Shown here: positions 24,203-34,818 of the stretch, in pieces
Numbering within the stretch: the stretch's first letter is position 1
Layout: the number at the start of each line of letters is the position of its first letter
Assembly (NCBI GenBank): GCA_032164245.1
Contig: JAVMKO010000002.1
Coordinates: 97,194,076 to 97,258,075, forward strand
DNA from: Sternotherus odoratus
Taxonomy: Eukaryota > Chordata > Testudines > Kinosternidae
DNA: 64,000 nt
Direction of reading: 5' to 3'
Position numbers and translations under genes: made by a program
Notes under the pieces: generated by a model
Told to the model about the DNA's origin: nothing
Database searches by the model: none
What the model saw: only the letters and a program-made list of their open reading frames with translations

Positions 24203-24262
24203 AAGTCTGGCCCCATTGAAGTCTGTGGCAAATCTTCCATTGACTTCACTGAAACCAGGATT
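24203..24262. repeat. Short hairpin repeat (GAAGTCAATGG family)
   Basis: CCATTGAAGTCTGTGG pairs imperfectly with CCATTGACTTCACTG in NEDD9 intron 4, about 105 bp before exon 5. It is part of the stop-free intronic sequence that makes the exon 5 ORF look longer. Confidence 0.45.
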
Positions 24263-24368
24263 CCCCGCCCTCTCCCCCTTCCCCCTGAATTTTAATTTAA
24301 TGTTATTTCCATTGAAGACGGCTTTGCTATTTTACTGTTGTGCTCATGACTTGCTTTCTGCATTTCAG

Positions 24369-25589
24369 ATCTACGATGTTCCTGCAGCTGCATGCAGAGA
24401 GGATACAGGGCTGAGGGAAAACTTGCTGGATCTCCCTCCTTCAGTGAACCATAATTCAAGACCGGAAGGAGTGTATGACATTCCTCCTCCCACTACCAAA
24501 GAACTTAGCAAGAAATTTACCTCTGACGTCCCTATACCTAATGATTTAATGTCACGCAAACATGGCCTGTATGACATTCCAGTGAGCAATCAAAATCAAT
24601 TTCTTGGTCAGCAGATTGCTCCTCAGAAGGATGTCTATGATACCCCTCGTGGAGTTCCATTTCCTGGACAGCAGTCGGGATTCAGCAAAAGTCTAAATCC
24701 AGAGGGAAGGGAGGGGGTGTATGATGTGCCACCACAGACCACACCGGACACTAAAGGATCGAAAGATGTGACAGATGGGATAAATAGATTGTCTTTCTCC
24801 AGTACAGGCAGCACCAGGAGTAACATGTCTACATCTTCCACGACTTCAAAGGAGTCTTCTTTTTCAGCCTCGCCTTCTCAGGACAAACGATTAATACTGG
24901 ATCCAGACACAGCCATAGAGAGACTTTATTGGCTTCAGCAGACAGTGGAGACTGTGGTCTCCAGCCTCATGGCCTTTGTTAACACAGAGTGGCGGTCTTT
25001 TGGGTACATGGAGAAAAATATCAATGAAATCCACACTGCCGTGGAGAAAGTAGAGCAGTCATTGGTAGAGTACCTTCAGTTTGCCAAAGGAGCAACAGCC
25101 AATGCTTCCTGTCTCTCAGAAATCAATCTCTATAACAAAATGAGAAGGGAGCTGCAGAGACTGGAGGATTCTCACCAGATCTTAACCCAGACCAGCCATG
25201 ACCTAAGTAGCTACAGCTGGTCATTGAACATCTTGGCAGTCAACAAATCCCAAAACAAATGTGATGATCTGGACCGATTTGTTATGGTGGCAAGGACAGT
25301 CCCAGATGATGCCAAGCAATTGACCACCACTATCAGCATCAATGCAGAGATGCTATTCAAACAGGTATCAGGCAGCTCACATTTAAAGAATGTTTCAGAG
25401 AACATTATGAACGCAACTGATTATGCATATAACAGCCCCCAGAATCAGCTGTTACATCATGGAGAGAAAACTCAGAACCATGGCAGTTCTCTGCCCCCAC
25501 TTCCGAGTAAAGACCAGTATCCCCCTGGTATCACTAATGAGGGCTCTGAGAAGAGCTGGATGGATGATTATGATTACGTTCACCTACAG
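24369..25589 (+). CDS. NEDD9: NEDD9 exon 5: substrate domain, serine-rich helical region, YDYVHL motif
   Basis: The large 1,221-bp exon (407 codons, about residues 222-628) lies between TTTCAG (ends 24368) and GTAAGC (25590). It has further YxxP motifs (YDVP, YDIP, YDIP, YDTP, YDVP). Then comes DGINRLSFSSTGSTRSNMST, the strongly conserved start of the serine-rich four-helix region, with DKRLILDPDTAIERL and the long helices around HQILTQTSHDL and KCDDLDRFVMVA. It ends SWMDDYDYVHLQ; YDYVHL is the known Src SH2-binding site of Cas proteins. Human HEF1 is cleaved by caspases at DLVD and DDYD. Here DDYD is kept (25563-25574), but the first site reads DVTD (24765-24776). The upstream open frame from 24216 is intron that happens to lack stops. 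Confidence 0.97.
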
Positions 25590-26023
25590 GTAAGCAAGCC
25601 AGACACATTGTTCTGCTCAATGCAGATTGATATTTGTTGCATGCTCCTTTCTATAAGAACTGTTCATGGCAAGACAGGAAGCAGACTGTCGCACCAAGAT
25701 ACATTGAAATTCCTTTTATTTTTTTTAAATGGATGCATAGCAAAAGTTGCCTAAGAAACTTCATTCAGCCCAGACTGCACATTGGGTACAAAAGTTTGAA
25801 TCCCGAGAATGAGGATTCAAATGGGACACTCTATACATAATGGCTGTAGCCTATCACCAAGGTAACAGTGTCTGTTTCCTCTTTGTCCTCTTGTGCATGT
25901 GCTACAAATTAAGGTGGCAATACAAGAAGGTACGTTTGCCACACTGTCTGTGGGCATTTAATTATTAACTCTAGAGAATTACCCTTTGACACAATCTCTA
26001 TTTTTTATCTTGTGCCAAAACAG

Positions 26024-26113
26024 GGAAAAGAGGAGTTTGAAAGACAACAGAAAGAGCTTCTAGAAAAAGAAAATATCATCAAGCAGAACAAGATGCAGCT
26101 GGAGCATCATCAG
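26024..26113 (+). CDS. NEDD9: NEDD9 exon 6: charged helix segment
   Basis: A 90-bp, phase 0-0 exon between AAAACAG (ends 26023) and GTATGC (26114). It encodes 30 residues, GKEEFERQQKELLEKENIIK to LEHHQ, practically identical to human NEDD9 and predicted helical. It connects the Src-binding YDYVHL motif at the end of exon 5 to the C-terminal focal-adhesion-targeting-like domain in exon 7. The 434-bp intron before it and the 1.2-kb intron after it hold little recognisable repeat. Assignment rests on sequence identity, splice sites and order. Confidence 0.96.
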
Positions 26114-27355
26114 GTATGCCTAGTCAGACACAGCTGTCAGAATTGGAAGGCACCATGCAGGCCGCTTTGTACCATAAGACATGTCAGCCAAATAAAAGAG
26201 AAGGAGCTGGTCTCTCAGCCACAAAGGAGGCCAGGGTGTCCACTCACCCCTCTGATTCGGAAGTGGGTAGCATGCGAGAGAGTTTGCCACCATCGCCTCT
26301 TGTCGATTTTCTTCAGCCCGGGGGGCACTAAAGAAGGCAGGAACCTCTGTGGCAATTTAGCCCTTTCAGACTCTTGGAGATAGCCTGGGAGTCAGCATCA
26401 TCCTCTCATTCATTACCTTGCTGCCATTGGATAGCAGAACTGCAGCTCTTCCTGTGTGTATTTGAGAGAGGTCTCCTCTGCTGGGAAGAGATCTGTCCCC
26501 TGAAAGCACATTTAAACCATGTCTGTTTAAGAGGTTAATTCTTTTTTACAGCACCTAGAAGCCCCTCTGTACTAGGCACAGTATATACACATTGTCTACG
26601 TCTACACAACACACACCTGGTGGTAGCATGTAGGATATGTGAAAAGCAGGTTCCATTCACACTGGCTGAGCCTTTCCCACGGTCTCCCCCCTGCTGGCAT
26701 CTTTCCCTGCTGCCTCCCTCTGCCCGAGCCTTTCCATGTGGTAGGGAAAGGCTCTAGCAGCTGGGAGATGATGGCATCTTTCCCCACTTCCTCCTGGCTG
26801 CAGGCATCTTTCCCTGAGGTGGGGAAGAGGAGAGGTTCTCAACTGGATGTACAGCAACTCTTTCTGACTCTGTAGTGTCCCAATATATCAGTTCTTAAAA
26901 CCATTAGTTTCTTAGATATAGCAGGGCTATTTTAGATTGTTACAACTTCTCTGGCCCTGTGTAGTTGGACTCATGATAACTAAAGCACCTGATTTTACAG
27001 GAAGTGGGGTCCAAAGATGTCCCAATATGCTTTTTAAAATCTTCAAAAATGTCTACAGTAGTTTTCCTATATGTGGCATACATAGATATACATGATGGTA
27101 CACTCTGGCATAAAGGATTAATTGGCCCCCGTTTAGATGATCTGTGTAAGTTACTTGTGAGTAACATACCCAAACCAAATCATTTACACACTATGGCGCT
27201 GGTATATAGAAACTGTGCTTGCAACTTGCATATAGGGTGTTAAGAAATCAGTGTGAAATGTATTTGCGTTTATCAAAGACAGAATAGGTTTGTGAATCAT
27301 AATGAGGGTGATGTGATGTGTTAATAGAAGAGACTCTCCTCTCTTTGCCATTCAG
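26114..27355. other. NEDD9 intron 6
   Basis: No exon was found. It contains a fragment of the SINE-like repeat seen at 10776 (26545-26590) and a pyrimidine/purine segment at 26600-26880 with several copies of CATCTTTCCC. Otherwise unassigned. Confidence 0.45.
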
Positions 27356-27865
27356 ATCAATCAGTTCCAGCAACTGGAGCAAGAGATCACCAAGCCTGTG
27401 GAAAACGACATCTCAAAATGGAAACCGCCACAGAGTCTTCAAACTGCAAGCAGCGCTGTGGGCTCTCAAGACAGAGAGCTGCTCTTCTTTTATTCTGACC
27501 AGTGCGAGACTCATTTTGTTTCTCTCCTAAATGCCATTGATGCCCTTTTTAACTGTGTCAGTGCTGCTCAGCCACCAAGGATGTTTGTCGCTCACAGCAA
27601 GTTTGTCATTTTAAGCGCTCACAAACTGGTGTTCATTGGGGACACGCTCACAAGGCAAGTGACTACTCAGGATTTCCGCAGCAAAGTGATGAACTCCAGC
27701 AACCAGCTGTGTGACTTGCTAAAGAACATTGTTATGGCAACCAAGATGGCTGCTTTGTATTATCCCAACCCAGTTGCCCTGCAGGAGATGGTCGACCGAG
27801 TAACAGAACTGTCTCATCACGCACAGCTGTTCAAACGCTCTCTGATACAGATGGCATCATTCTGA
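27356..27865 (+). CDS. NEDD9: NEDD9 exon 7: C-terminal dimerisation/FAT-like domain and stop
   Basis: The final coding exon begins after CCATTCAG (ends 27355) with INQFQQLEQEITKPVENDIS and ends ...QMASF followed by TGA at 27863-27865. It encodes 169 residues (about 659-827, against 834 in human). Conserved landmarks are CETHFVSLLNAIDALFNCVS, FVAHSKFVILSAHKLVFIGD and MNSSNQLCDLL. This region forms the helical C-terminal domain by which Cas proteins dimerise, bind partners and localise to focal adhesions. No internal stop or frameshift is seen, so the gene appears functional throughout the window. Confidence 0.97.
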   Translation: MNQFQQLEQEITKPVENDISKWKPPQSLQTASSAVGSQDRELLFFYSDQCETHFVSLLNAIDALFNCVSAAQPPRMFVAHSKFVILSAHKLVFIGDTLTRQVTTQDFRSKVMNSSNQLCDLLKNIVMATKMAALYYPNPVALQEMVDRVTELSHHAQLFKRSLIQMASF

Positions 27866-29930
27866 AACAAACAAAATGGAATCCAATCAATGCACAGCAA
27901 ATATGATTTTAAAAACTGGAAATAAGTCCTATTTTATGTAAATGTTATCAATTTCTGTAGATATTTTATATGAAATATTTTAAATACATTTTTATGGATT
28001 AGAAAATCTAAAATTCAGGGATCTGGGGGTATATCTGTTTCCCTATTATGTTTTAGCATACATATATATGTGTGTATACACTGCATATATGTATATGTTG
28101 CTACATTCCATAAGACACCATTATGTAAGCACCTTAAAAGTATGCATCCGTTAAGTGGTGCATATCATTGTATATACTGCCTGGTTTTCAATATATCCAT
28201 TAATTGGATGCTGCACTCTCTTTTGGGGGGGCATACTGTGTATTTTGCTTCAACTTAAATGTGGCACATGAACAAGGCTGTCAAATCTATTTGTAGCAAT
28301 TCATGATGTAGATGTAATAGTTCTAATGGAACCCCAATCCCTTCCTAGAATCGACTTGATTTGAATTAATTTAGTAAAGAATTATCTGTACCCTCAACTT
28401 GATTTTGCATACAGGAGTCAATCACTTTGAACAGTGTGTATATATAAGTTACATAACAGGCAATAAATCAAGGCTCCAACCAGCGGGGCAAAATTCATCC
28501 TTATATAGCATGGTAGACAGGAAGGATTGTATATATTTAAAAATAACGTCTTAATGCCACAAAATATTTTAAAAATCTGGAAGAATTCCCAACAATATAA
28601 ATTCACATATGTTTATCCCACCTTTCCTTGCATTTGCAAATAATTATATCTGTCAGACTTTAAAGATGTATATATATATATATATTTTGCAGACCTAGGG
28701 ATTTACTCAAAGTTGCTGAATGTCCCTAAATCTTGCTGACATCAGTGGATTCTGAAGGTTCACAACATCTCACAAAGATGAGGATTAATGAAAATGCCTG
28801 GCATCATAATTCCCCATGAAAAGGCTTAATTTGCCATCAGTTTTGGAACATCTGACTAGAACATATGTAATTTTAGGAGAAAATAGCACTTATCTCTATG
28901 ACAAATTCTTATGAATCATTTGCACTTTTGCAGCTCTGAGCTTCACTCAGATTGTGGATTTTTTCCAAATTTTCCTTCCTGGCCCAGCCTGGGCTACAGC
29001 CACCAAAGCAACACCCTATTTTTAAAGGGGCAATTCCAAATGTAGCAGACACAACAATGACTTGACCACAGGTCACATTACATGGTCATGCCTAACTGTG
29101 GAGTAGTGGCATTCAGGCTCAAGGGAATGAGACCCAGATGATACTCAATGTACTTGTGATTTAAAACAAAGATTTTGTTACCCAAGTTTCTTTGTGATAA
29201 TTCAGGCTACAGTCCCAAGTCTTTATGTATTCTGAGTGTTTGCATAAGAGACCAGCCTGATGGTAAATACAAAAATCACACCATGCAGGATACCTAGTCA
29301 GGAGGCACTTAAGTAAAGTCTTTCTTCACGAAAGGATGTCTGGTATTTTTGTTCCAGCCTATGTCTAAACATGTTCTCTGGTGCATGCCTCATTGCAGTG
29401 CATTTGTTTATTTTGGATAACAGAACTGGTTAACCACCAAATGAAGTTATGCTTTCCTAATATATTGTCTCAGAGTGACGACTGCTCATCACTGAGTGTT
29501 ACCATAATGTTTCCAGAGGGCTCAAACCTCCTCCCATTAAAGCCAGTGGGAGTTCAGAGAGACTTCAATACCAACAGAATCATACCCAGCACTTGCATCA
29601 GATATAATATTTAAAGCTCTTCTCTGTTTTACAAGAGGAGAGGAATAGTTATCCCATTGCAAACAAAATAGGATTGCCAAAAAATACCAAAGAATCCACT
29701 TGAACCTGTTTTGTATTTGTGTTATTTGGGATTTTTCTATTTTTTTCCCATTGTAATATTTTTAGAAAGTGACAAATTGTTCTAAACTTTAGCCATCGTG
29801 TCAAGAACTTTTGAGTTTTCAAAAAGGGGGATTCCTTTTATGGCAAACATATTATTGTTTACTTGTTACCTTGTAGAAAGTATTTTTAAAAATCATTAAA
29901 TATACAAAGTTTTTTTTTAAAAAAAAAGAT
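27866..29930 (+). other. NEDD9: NEDD9 3' untranslated region (end approximate)
   Basis: The sequence after the TGA is AT-rich and I recognise no transposon in it. Two polyadenylation signals are candidates: AATAAA at 28462-28467 and ATTAAA at 29895-29900. The second is followed by a T-run and A-run near 29,911-29,928 and would give a UTR of about 2 kb. A (TA)n run lies near 28,670-28,686. The end is inferred; transcript reads would settle it. Confidence 0.6.
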
Positions 29931-30600
29931 GTTAGCTGATTTTATTCCTTCTTTGCAATTCTCTATGAACTATGGAAGCAAACGTTCCAGGCTAAAGCTG
30001 CTGTGAGACGGAGTGTTTATGTCCCCCCGGATTAAAGAACATAGAAAAGTCGATGAAACAGTAATTAAACATGCTGCTGTCAAGAAGGAAGAAACTAAGT
30101 AGAATGGGTTTAGGGGAATTTGGTCTGTAGCGATCATTCTTCATAGGATGCAGTTTAAATCATCCATAGAAAACCCAAGAAGACTAGCTTTGTCCGAGTA
30201 ACCAATGTGGAAATTGAGGGGGTGAAGAAAATCTCTACTAGTCCAGAGGAAGTTGGTGGAGCACCTGTGCAACTGGACTGTAGCAGCTACTTTGCCTCAT
30301 AGATTATAAAAACAGCTACAGGCTGCTGCTCTCCTCATCTCCTTGCAGAGTTTATGGACCGTGGATACACAATATTTATGGGCCCATTTGTTCACTTTCC
30401 TCTGTCATTCATGAAGCCCTGGTGTATCCTCCCACAGAGACTGCTGATATGTACCACTGTTGCGTGGAAGTATAATCAGAAAGAGAGGGCACGTCCGCTC
30501 AGCTTTAGACTATCCTGTTAACATACCCATCAACGCAGCTGCAGGACTCATTCCATCTCATGCCCAATTCTATCTCTGCCCTCCAATCCAAATTGTGTGG
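29931..30600. other. Intergenic, nothing recognised
   Basis: Sequence just downstream of the proposed NEDD9 polyadenylation site. No open frame or repeat with clear limits. Confidence 0.4.
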
Positions 30601-31240
30601 TGTGATAGAGGAGGGTCAGGGACCTGTGGCAGAGTGCTTGAGGGGAGATATATTAACTCAAGGTTCATTAGGGCGTGGCTCCCTGTAGACTAGGGAAGCA
30701 GGCAGCAGGTTAATTAGGAGCACCTGCTGTCAATTAAGGTCTTAATAAAAACCCTTGCTTCAGGCAGACGGGTGGGAGTTTGGAAGGAGTTTGGAGGCGT
30801 TGGAGCGGAGAGCAGTTTGGAGGCATTGGAGCGGAGAGCAGTTTGGAGGAGTTGGAGCAGAGAGCAGTTTGGCAGAGTTGGAGCAGAGAGCAGTTTGGGA
30901 GAAGTGCTGCGGTGAGCTAAGAAAGACCCAGACCCCGAGGAAAGGAACACCTGGCTTGTGCAGAGAGAAGGCAGGAAGCCCCCACAAGCTGAAGGGTAGG
31001 AGAGGGAAGTAGCCCAGGGGAAGGAATAGCTAGACCAAGGGGTTTACCACTATCCTCAGGGCCCCTGGGCTGGGACCCGGAGTAGAGGGTGGGCCTGGGT
31101 CCCTCCCTCTCCACTTCTCCCCTCTAGGATACTAGTGGGACCGTTAATACCCTGATCAGGGGCAAGAAATAGGCTCCCTGAATTCCCCACAAGAAGAGAA
31201 AACGCAGGACCCATCATTATAGTGGCAGTAATTTGTCACA
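30601..31240 (+). mobile_element. Probable solo LTR
   Basis: Starts TGTGATAG and ends TGTCACA, so it has the TG...CA form with short inverted ends. An AATAAA lies at about 30,744. Inside is a roughly 27-bp array (GGAGCGGAGAGCAGTTTGGA units, 30775-30905). No clean TSD is visible and no internal retroviral or Gypsy coding region is present, so the LTR class is undecided. Confidence 0.55.
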
Positions 31241-32460
31241 CTGGTTACTTCTATGCTCCATGCCGCATGGGAGGCTGAAAGAGCCACTGCGCACAGTCTG
31301 TATTCCCCCAACCCCAAGCAGGTGGAATCTTAACAGTTCAGCTGTGGTTCAGGCCTTGCATGACTGGGTTGAGAGGTCAAGATCCAAAATGACTATGTGG
31401 CTTTAAGGATCAAAAATTCCTCTCCAAAAGTTATGCCCTATTGGTGCTGATACGCTTGCCTCTCATTTACATATCTGTTAAGCTTAATTGATCTTAAGGA
31501 TGAAAGCAGAAGCAGTGCTTTTGTTTCCAAAATTAGGAAAGAATGTTGCATCTTTCTGAGAGCTTCTCTCTGGAGTGTGACAGCAGTTGGCTGTCCGTAA
31601 AGAAAGTCCCATCTTGTTTGAGTGCAAATTAAATACCTACTGCGGCTTACTCCATTCCTTGCAAAATGAATAGGTTGCTTCTATGCACATTTGATTTAGA
31701 AACCTCTGGGTTTGATGGAGTTGGACTCCGTGATTGGTGCAGTCAGTGCCTGTTTTGATCACAATCTTTAAGAGGACTCCACCCTTTTCTGCTTCTAAAT
31801 TTAAAAAAAACCCTAATAATAAAGGGATAACTGAAGGAATTGGAAATGGGACCCACAGCCTTTTAGGTCTGAGTCACTGTCCTGGGACCGCAGCTGATTA
31901 AACTGCTGCCATGTGACAACAGCTTGGTGGCCAACATGAAATGGTTTCTGGTTTCCAATGAATAGATGGCCACATCACAAAAAAATGCTTAAACACATCT
32001 AGCTCTTTACCTCAGTGCCCTCTATAAACATTAATTCACAAAAACCATTTGGCACTACTCATCTCTTAAGTCCAGCTACTGGAGGGATAAGGAGTACTCT
32101 AATATTGTTCCTTCCGGTTTAGGGATGTCACCCCCCTCTAGGGACAGTCTTTATTTTTAAAATGGAGGATATTGCTAGCAATATTTTAGCTCCTTGGACC
32201 TGAATGACCCACTGGCTGGCAATTGCAGCATAGTCACTGAGGATTAAATGGACCAAGAAGGTGAATCACACCCTCAATATTAGACATGATCTTGCTTGTG
32301 AGGCGGCTTTGATGACCTCTGCTGCCCATGCTGAAGGTCAACTTGTTTCCAAACTTCGTTGTCAATCTAGCATCTTGGATGGCTGTTTTAAAAATTATTT
32401 TCCCTGTAGAAGCAATCAAAGAGTGGCCATAACTTTGTAAATACCTTGGACACCCTCAGA
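31241..32460. other. Intergenic, nothing recognised
   Basis: No coding or repeat assignment can be supported. Confidence 0.4.
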
Positions 32461-32959
32461 TAAATGTTCTGCTTCATGTCATGGTTTTTCTCTTGGCTGG
32501 CTGTAGCCTTCCATTTGCTAGACTCTCTCACACTCACCTCTTCACTCTATCCAGCATTCACCAGCTTCTCCCATTGCTCAGACTGCATCATTCTCACCAC
32601 TCAGTTCCCCACCCTACTGCGCCGTCTCTTTCTACACAAAGTTCCCACATTCAAGGTACTGCTCCTCTGGGCATCTCACCCCTCTTCCCATATGCAGTCT
32701 GCACATTTCTCACATCTTGCTCCTCAGCTGGTCTCCTACTCCTATTCTCACCTTCATGGTTGTTTCCCATATTGCTTCCTTTGTCTGGAACATCATCCCT
32801 CTGTGACACTACCCAGACTACAATCTGGAATGTTGAACAGCGGTGTCCCCTTAACTGCATTGCTGTCAGAACGGCCACTCCTGGCCTGTTCACACAATCT
32901 TCAGCATGCAAATTCACTTCCAGCTAAATACATGAGTACTCTGTCCGGTCACTCATGAA
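32461..32959 (+). repeat. Possible L2-like LINE fragment
   Basis: Pyrimidine-rich strand with a 164-codon open frame and motifs such as TTCCTTTGTCTGGAACATCA that recall the 3' part of L2 LINEs. Sequence at 39080-39340 with GTAGGGGCAGGGATTGTCTT could be its 3' continuation beyond the two hAT insertions. Weak, by eye only. Confidence 0.3.
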
Positions 32960-32969
32960 TTGCATACAG

Positions 32970-34417
32970 CAGGGGTCTCCAAACTTTTCAGCCCGAGGGC
33001 CGCATTAACTATCAAATAGCAGTTCGGGGGCCGACAACACACTCGAGGTCCAAATAAAAAAGAATCAAAACATGGATGTTGTTTTTAATTATTTATTTAA
33101 TATTATTTTATTCAGTTATTATTTAATAACACATTGATACACTACACATGAACACCTGTTCACTACACATGAACACCTGTTCACTACACATGAACACTAC
33201 ACATGAACACCTGTTCACTACACATGAACACCTGTTCACTACACATGAACACTACACATGAACACTACACATAAACACCTGTTCACTACACGTGAACACT
33301 ACACATCAACCCCCCAACTGACCCACCCAGCCAGGACTCTCCCCCCAAAACCTCCTTTCCTCCAACCCCCAACTGACCCACCCAGCCAGGTCTCTCCCCC
33401 CAAAACCTCCTTTCCTCCAACCCCCCCCCAACTGACCCACCCAGCCAGGTCTCTCCCCCCCAAACCTCCTTTCCTCCAACCCCCCCAACTGACCCACCCA
33501 GCCAGGTCTCTCCCCCCCAAACCTCCTTTCCTCCAACCCCCCCCCCAACTGACCCACCCAGCCAGGTCTCTCCCCCCCCAAACCTCCTTTCCTCCAACCC
33601 CCCCCCCAACTGACCCACCCAGCCAGGTCTCTCCCCCCCAAACCTCCTTTCCTCCAACCCCCCCCCAACTGACCCACCCAGCCAGGTCTCTCCCCCCAAA
33701 ACCTCCTTTCCTCCAACCCCCCCCAACTGACCCACCCAGCCAGGTCTCTCCCCCCAAAACCTCCTTTCCTCCAACCCCCAACTGACCCACCCAGCCAGGT
33801 CTCTCCCCCCAAAACCTCCTTTCCTCCAACCCCCAACTGACCCACCCAGCCAGGTCTCTCCCCCCAAAACCTCCTTTCCTCCAACCCCCAACTGACCCAC
33901 CCACCCAGGTCTCTCCCCCCAAAACCTCCTTTCCTCCAACCCCCCCCCCCAACTGACCCGCTCAACCCGGTCTCTTCCCCCCCCCCCCAACTGACCCGCT
34001 CAACCCGGTCTCTTCCCCCCCCCCAACTGACCCGCTCAACCCGGTCTCTTCCCCCCCCTCCCCCCAACTGACCCGCTCAACCCGGTCTCTTCCCCCCCCC
34101 CCAACTGACCCGCTCAACCCGGTCTCTTCCCCCCCCCCCAACTGACCCGCTCAACCCGGTCTCTCCCCACAGACCGTTTCGCTGCCTGGCAGTGGGTGGC
34201 TCCTTGTTTCTGGCGGTGCGGCGCGTCCCGGCCCCAGCTCTGAGCCGTCCCTGGCCGCCGGCGGCAGCGGACTACGCGGCGTGTCCCGGCCGGCGGCGGC
34301 AGCGGAGCACGCGGCGCGTCCCAGCCCCGCGGCTGGTTCCCGACCGATCTCCACGGGCCGGATGAGAGGGCCTCGCGGGCCGCATCCGGCCCGCGGGCCG
34401 TAGTTTGGAGACCCCTG
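32970..34417 (-). mobile_element. Non-autonomous hAT element, family A copy 3 (longest arrays)
   Basis: Termini match 4738-6061 and 21385-22655. Flanks read TTGCATAC plus two extra bases at the left and TTGCATGT at the right, a diverged TSD. It contains the AT-rich tail and the ACACATGAACACCTGTTCAC array (33135-33305). About eleven units of the C-rich repeat follow (33310-33945), then several GACCCGCTCAACCCGGTCTC units (33950-34170) and shortened GC-rich repeats. Open frames of 175-253 codons on both strands are array translations, not proteins. Confidence 0.88.
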
Positions 34418-34818
34418 TTGCATGTGATCTTATGTGAATCTTACTGTTTTGCATGAATGTTGTGAGTGCCTCCATTTCCCTGTGTATTGCACTAATGTCT
34501 AGATCAGTGATGGGCAACCTTTTGAGCTTGGTGTGTCATACTTCGCCAAAAAACTGAGCATAACTCGGGTGGTGTGTCACTTTGAGGAAAAAACATTATT
34601 TCGCGATATTTATAGTTTAAATAACATAAATGTATAATTGTTATATATAATTGTATTTAATAAACCAAAAACTAATTATTTAACTGTCCTGCTTAGTGAC
34701 TTCTTTGTTCATCCGTCAGTCGGTTTCTTTTGTTGGTCTTGATATTATTTAGCTTGTGTGGGGTGCCGTGAAGTAAGATAAGTGAGGGGGAGGGGGAATT
34801 CTTTCACAAACCTGCCTA

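Noticed and set aside
24216..24368. Possible N-terminal extension of the NEDD9 exon 5 frame
   Set aside because: A consensus acceptor (TTTCAG) precedes 24369, homology to NEDD9 begins there, and the upstream part contains a repeat hairpin.
32464..32958. 164-codon frame as a novel protein
   Set aside because: No domain, pyrimidine-biased composition, and likeness to a LINE 3' region; kept only as a possible L2-like fragment.
33258..34067. Repetitive TDPPSQVSPPKTSFPP-type and GWVGQLGG-type proteins
   Set aside because: Same minisatellite translated in different frames in family A copy 3.
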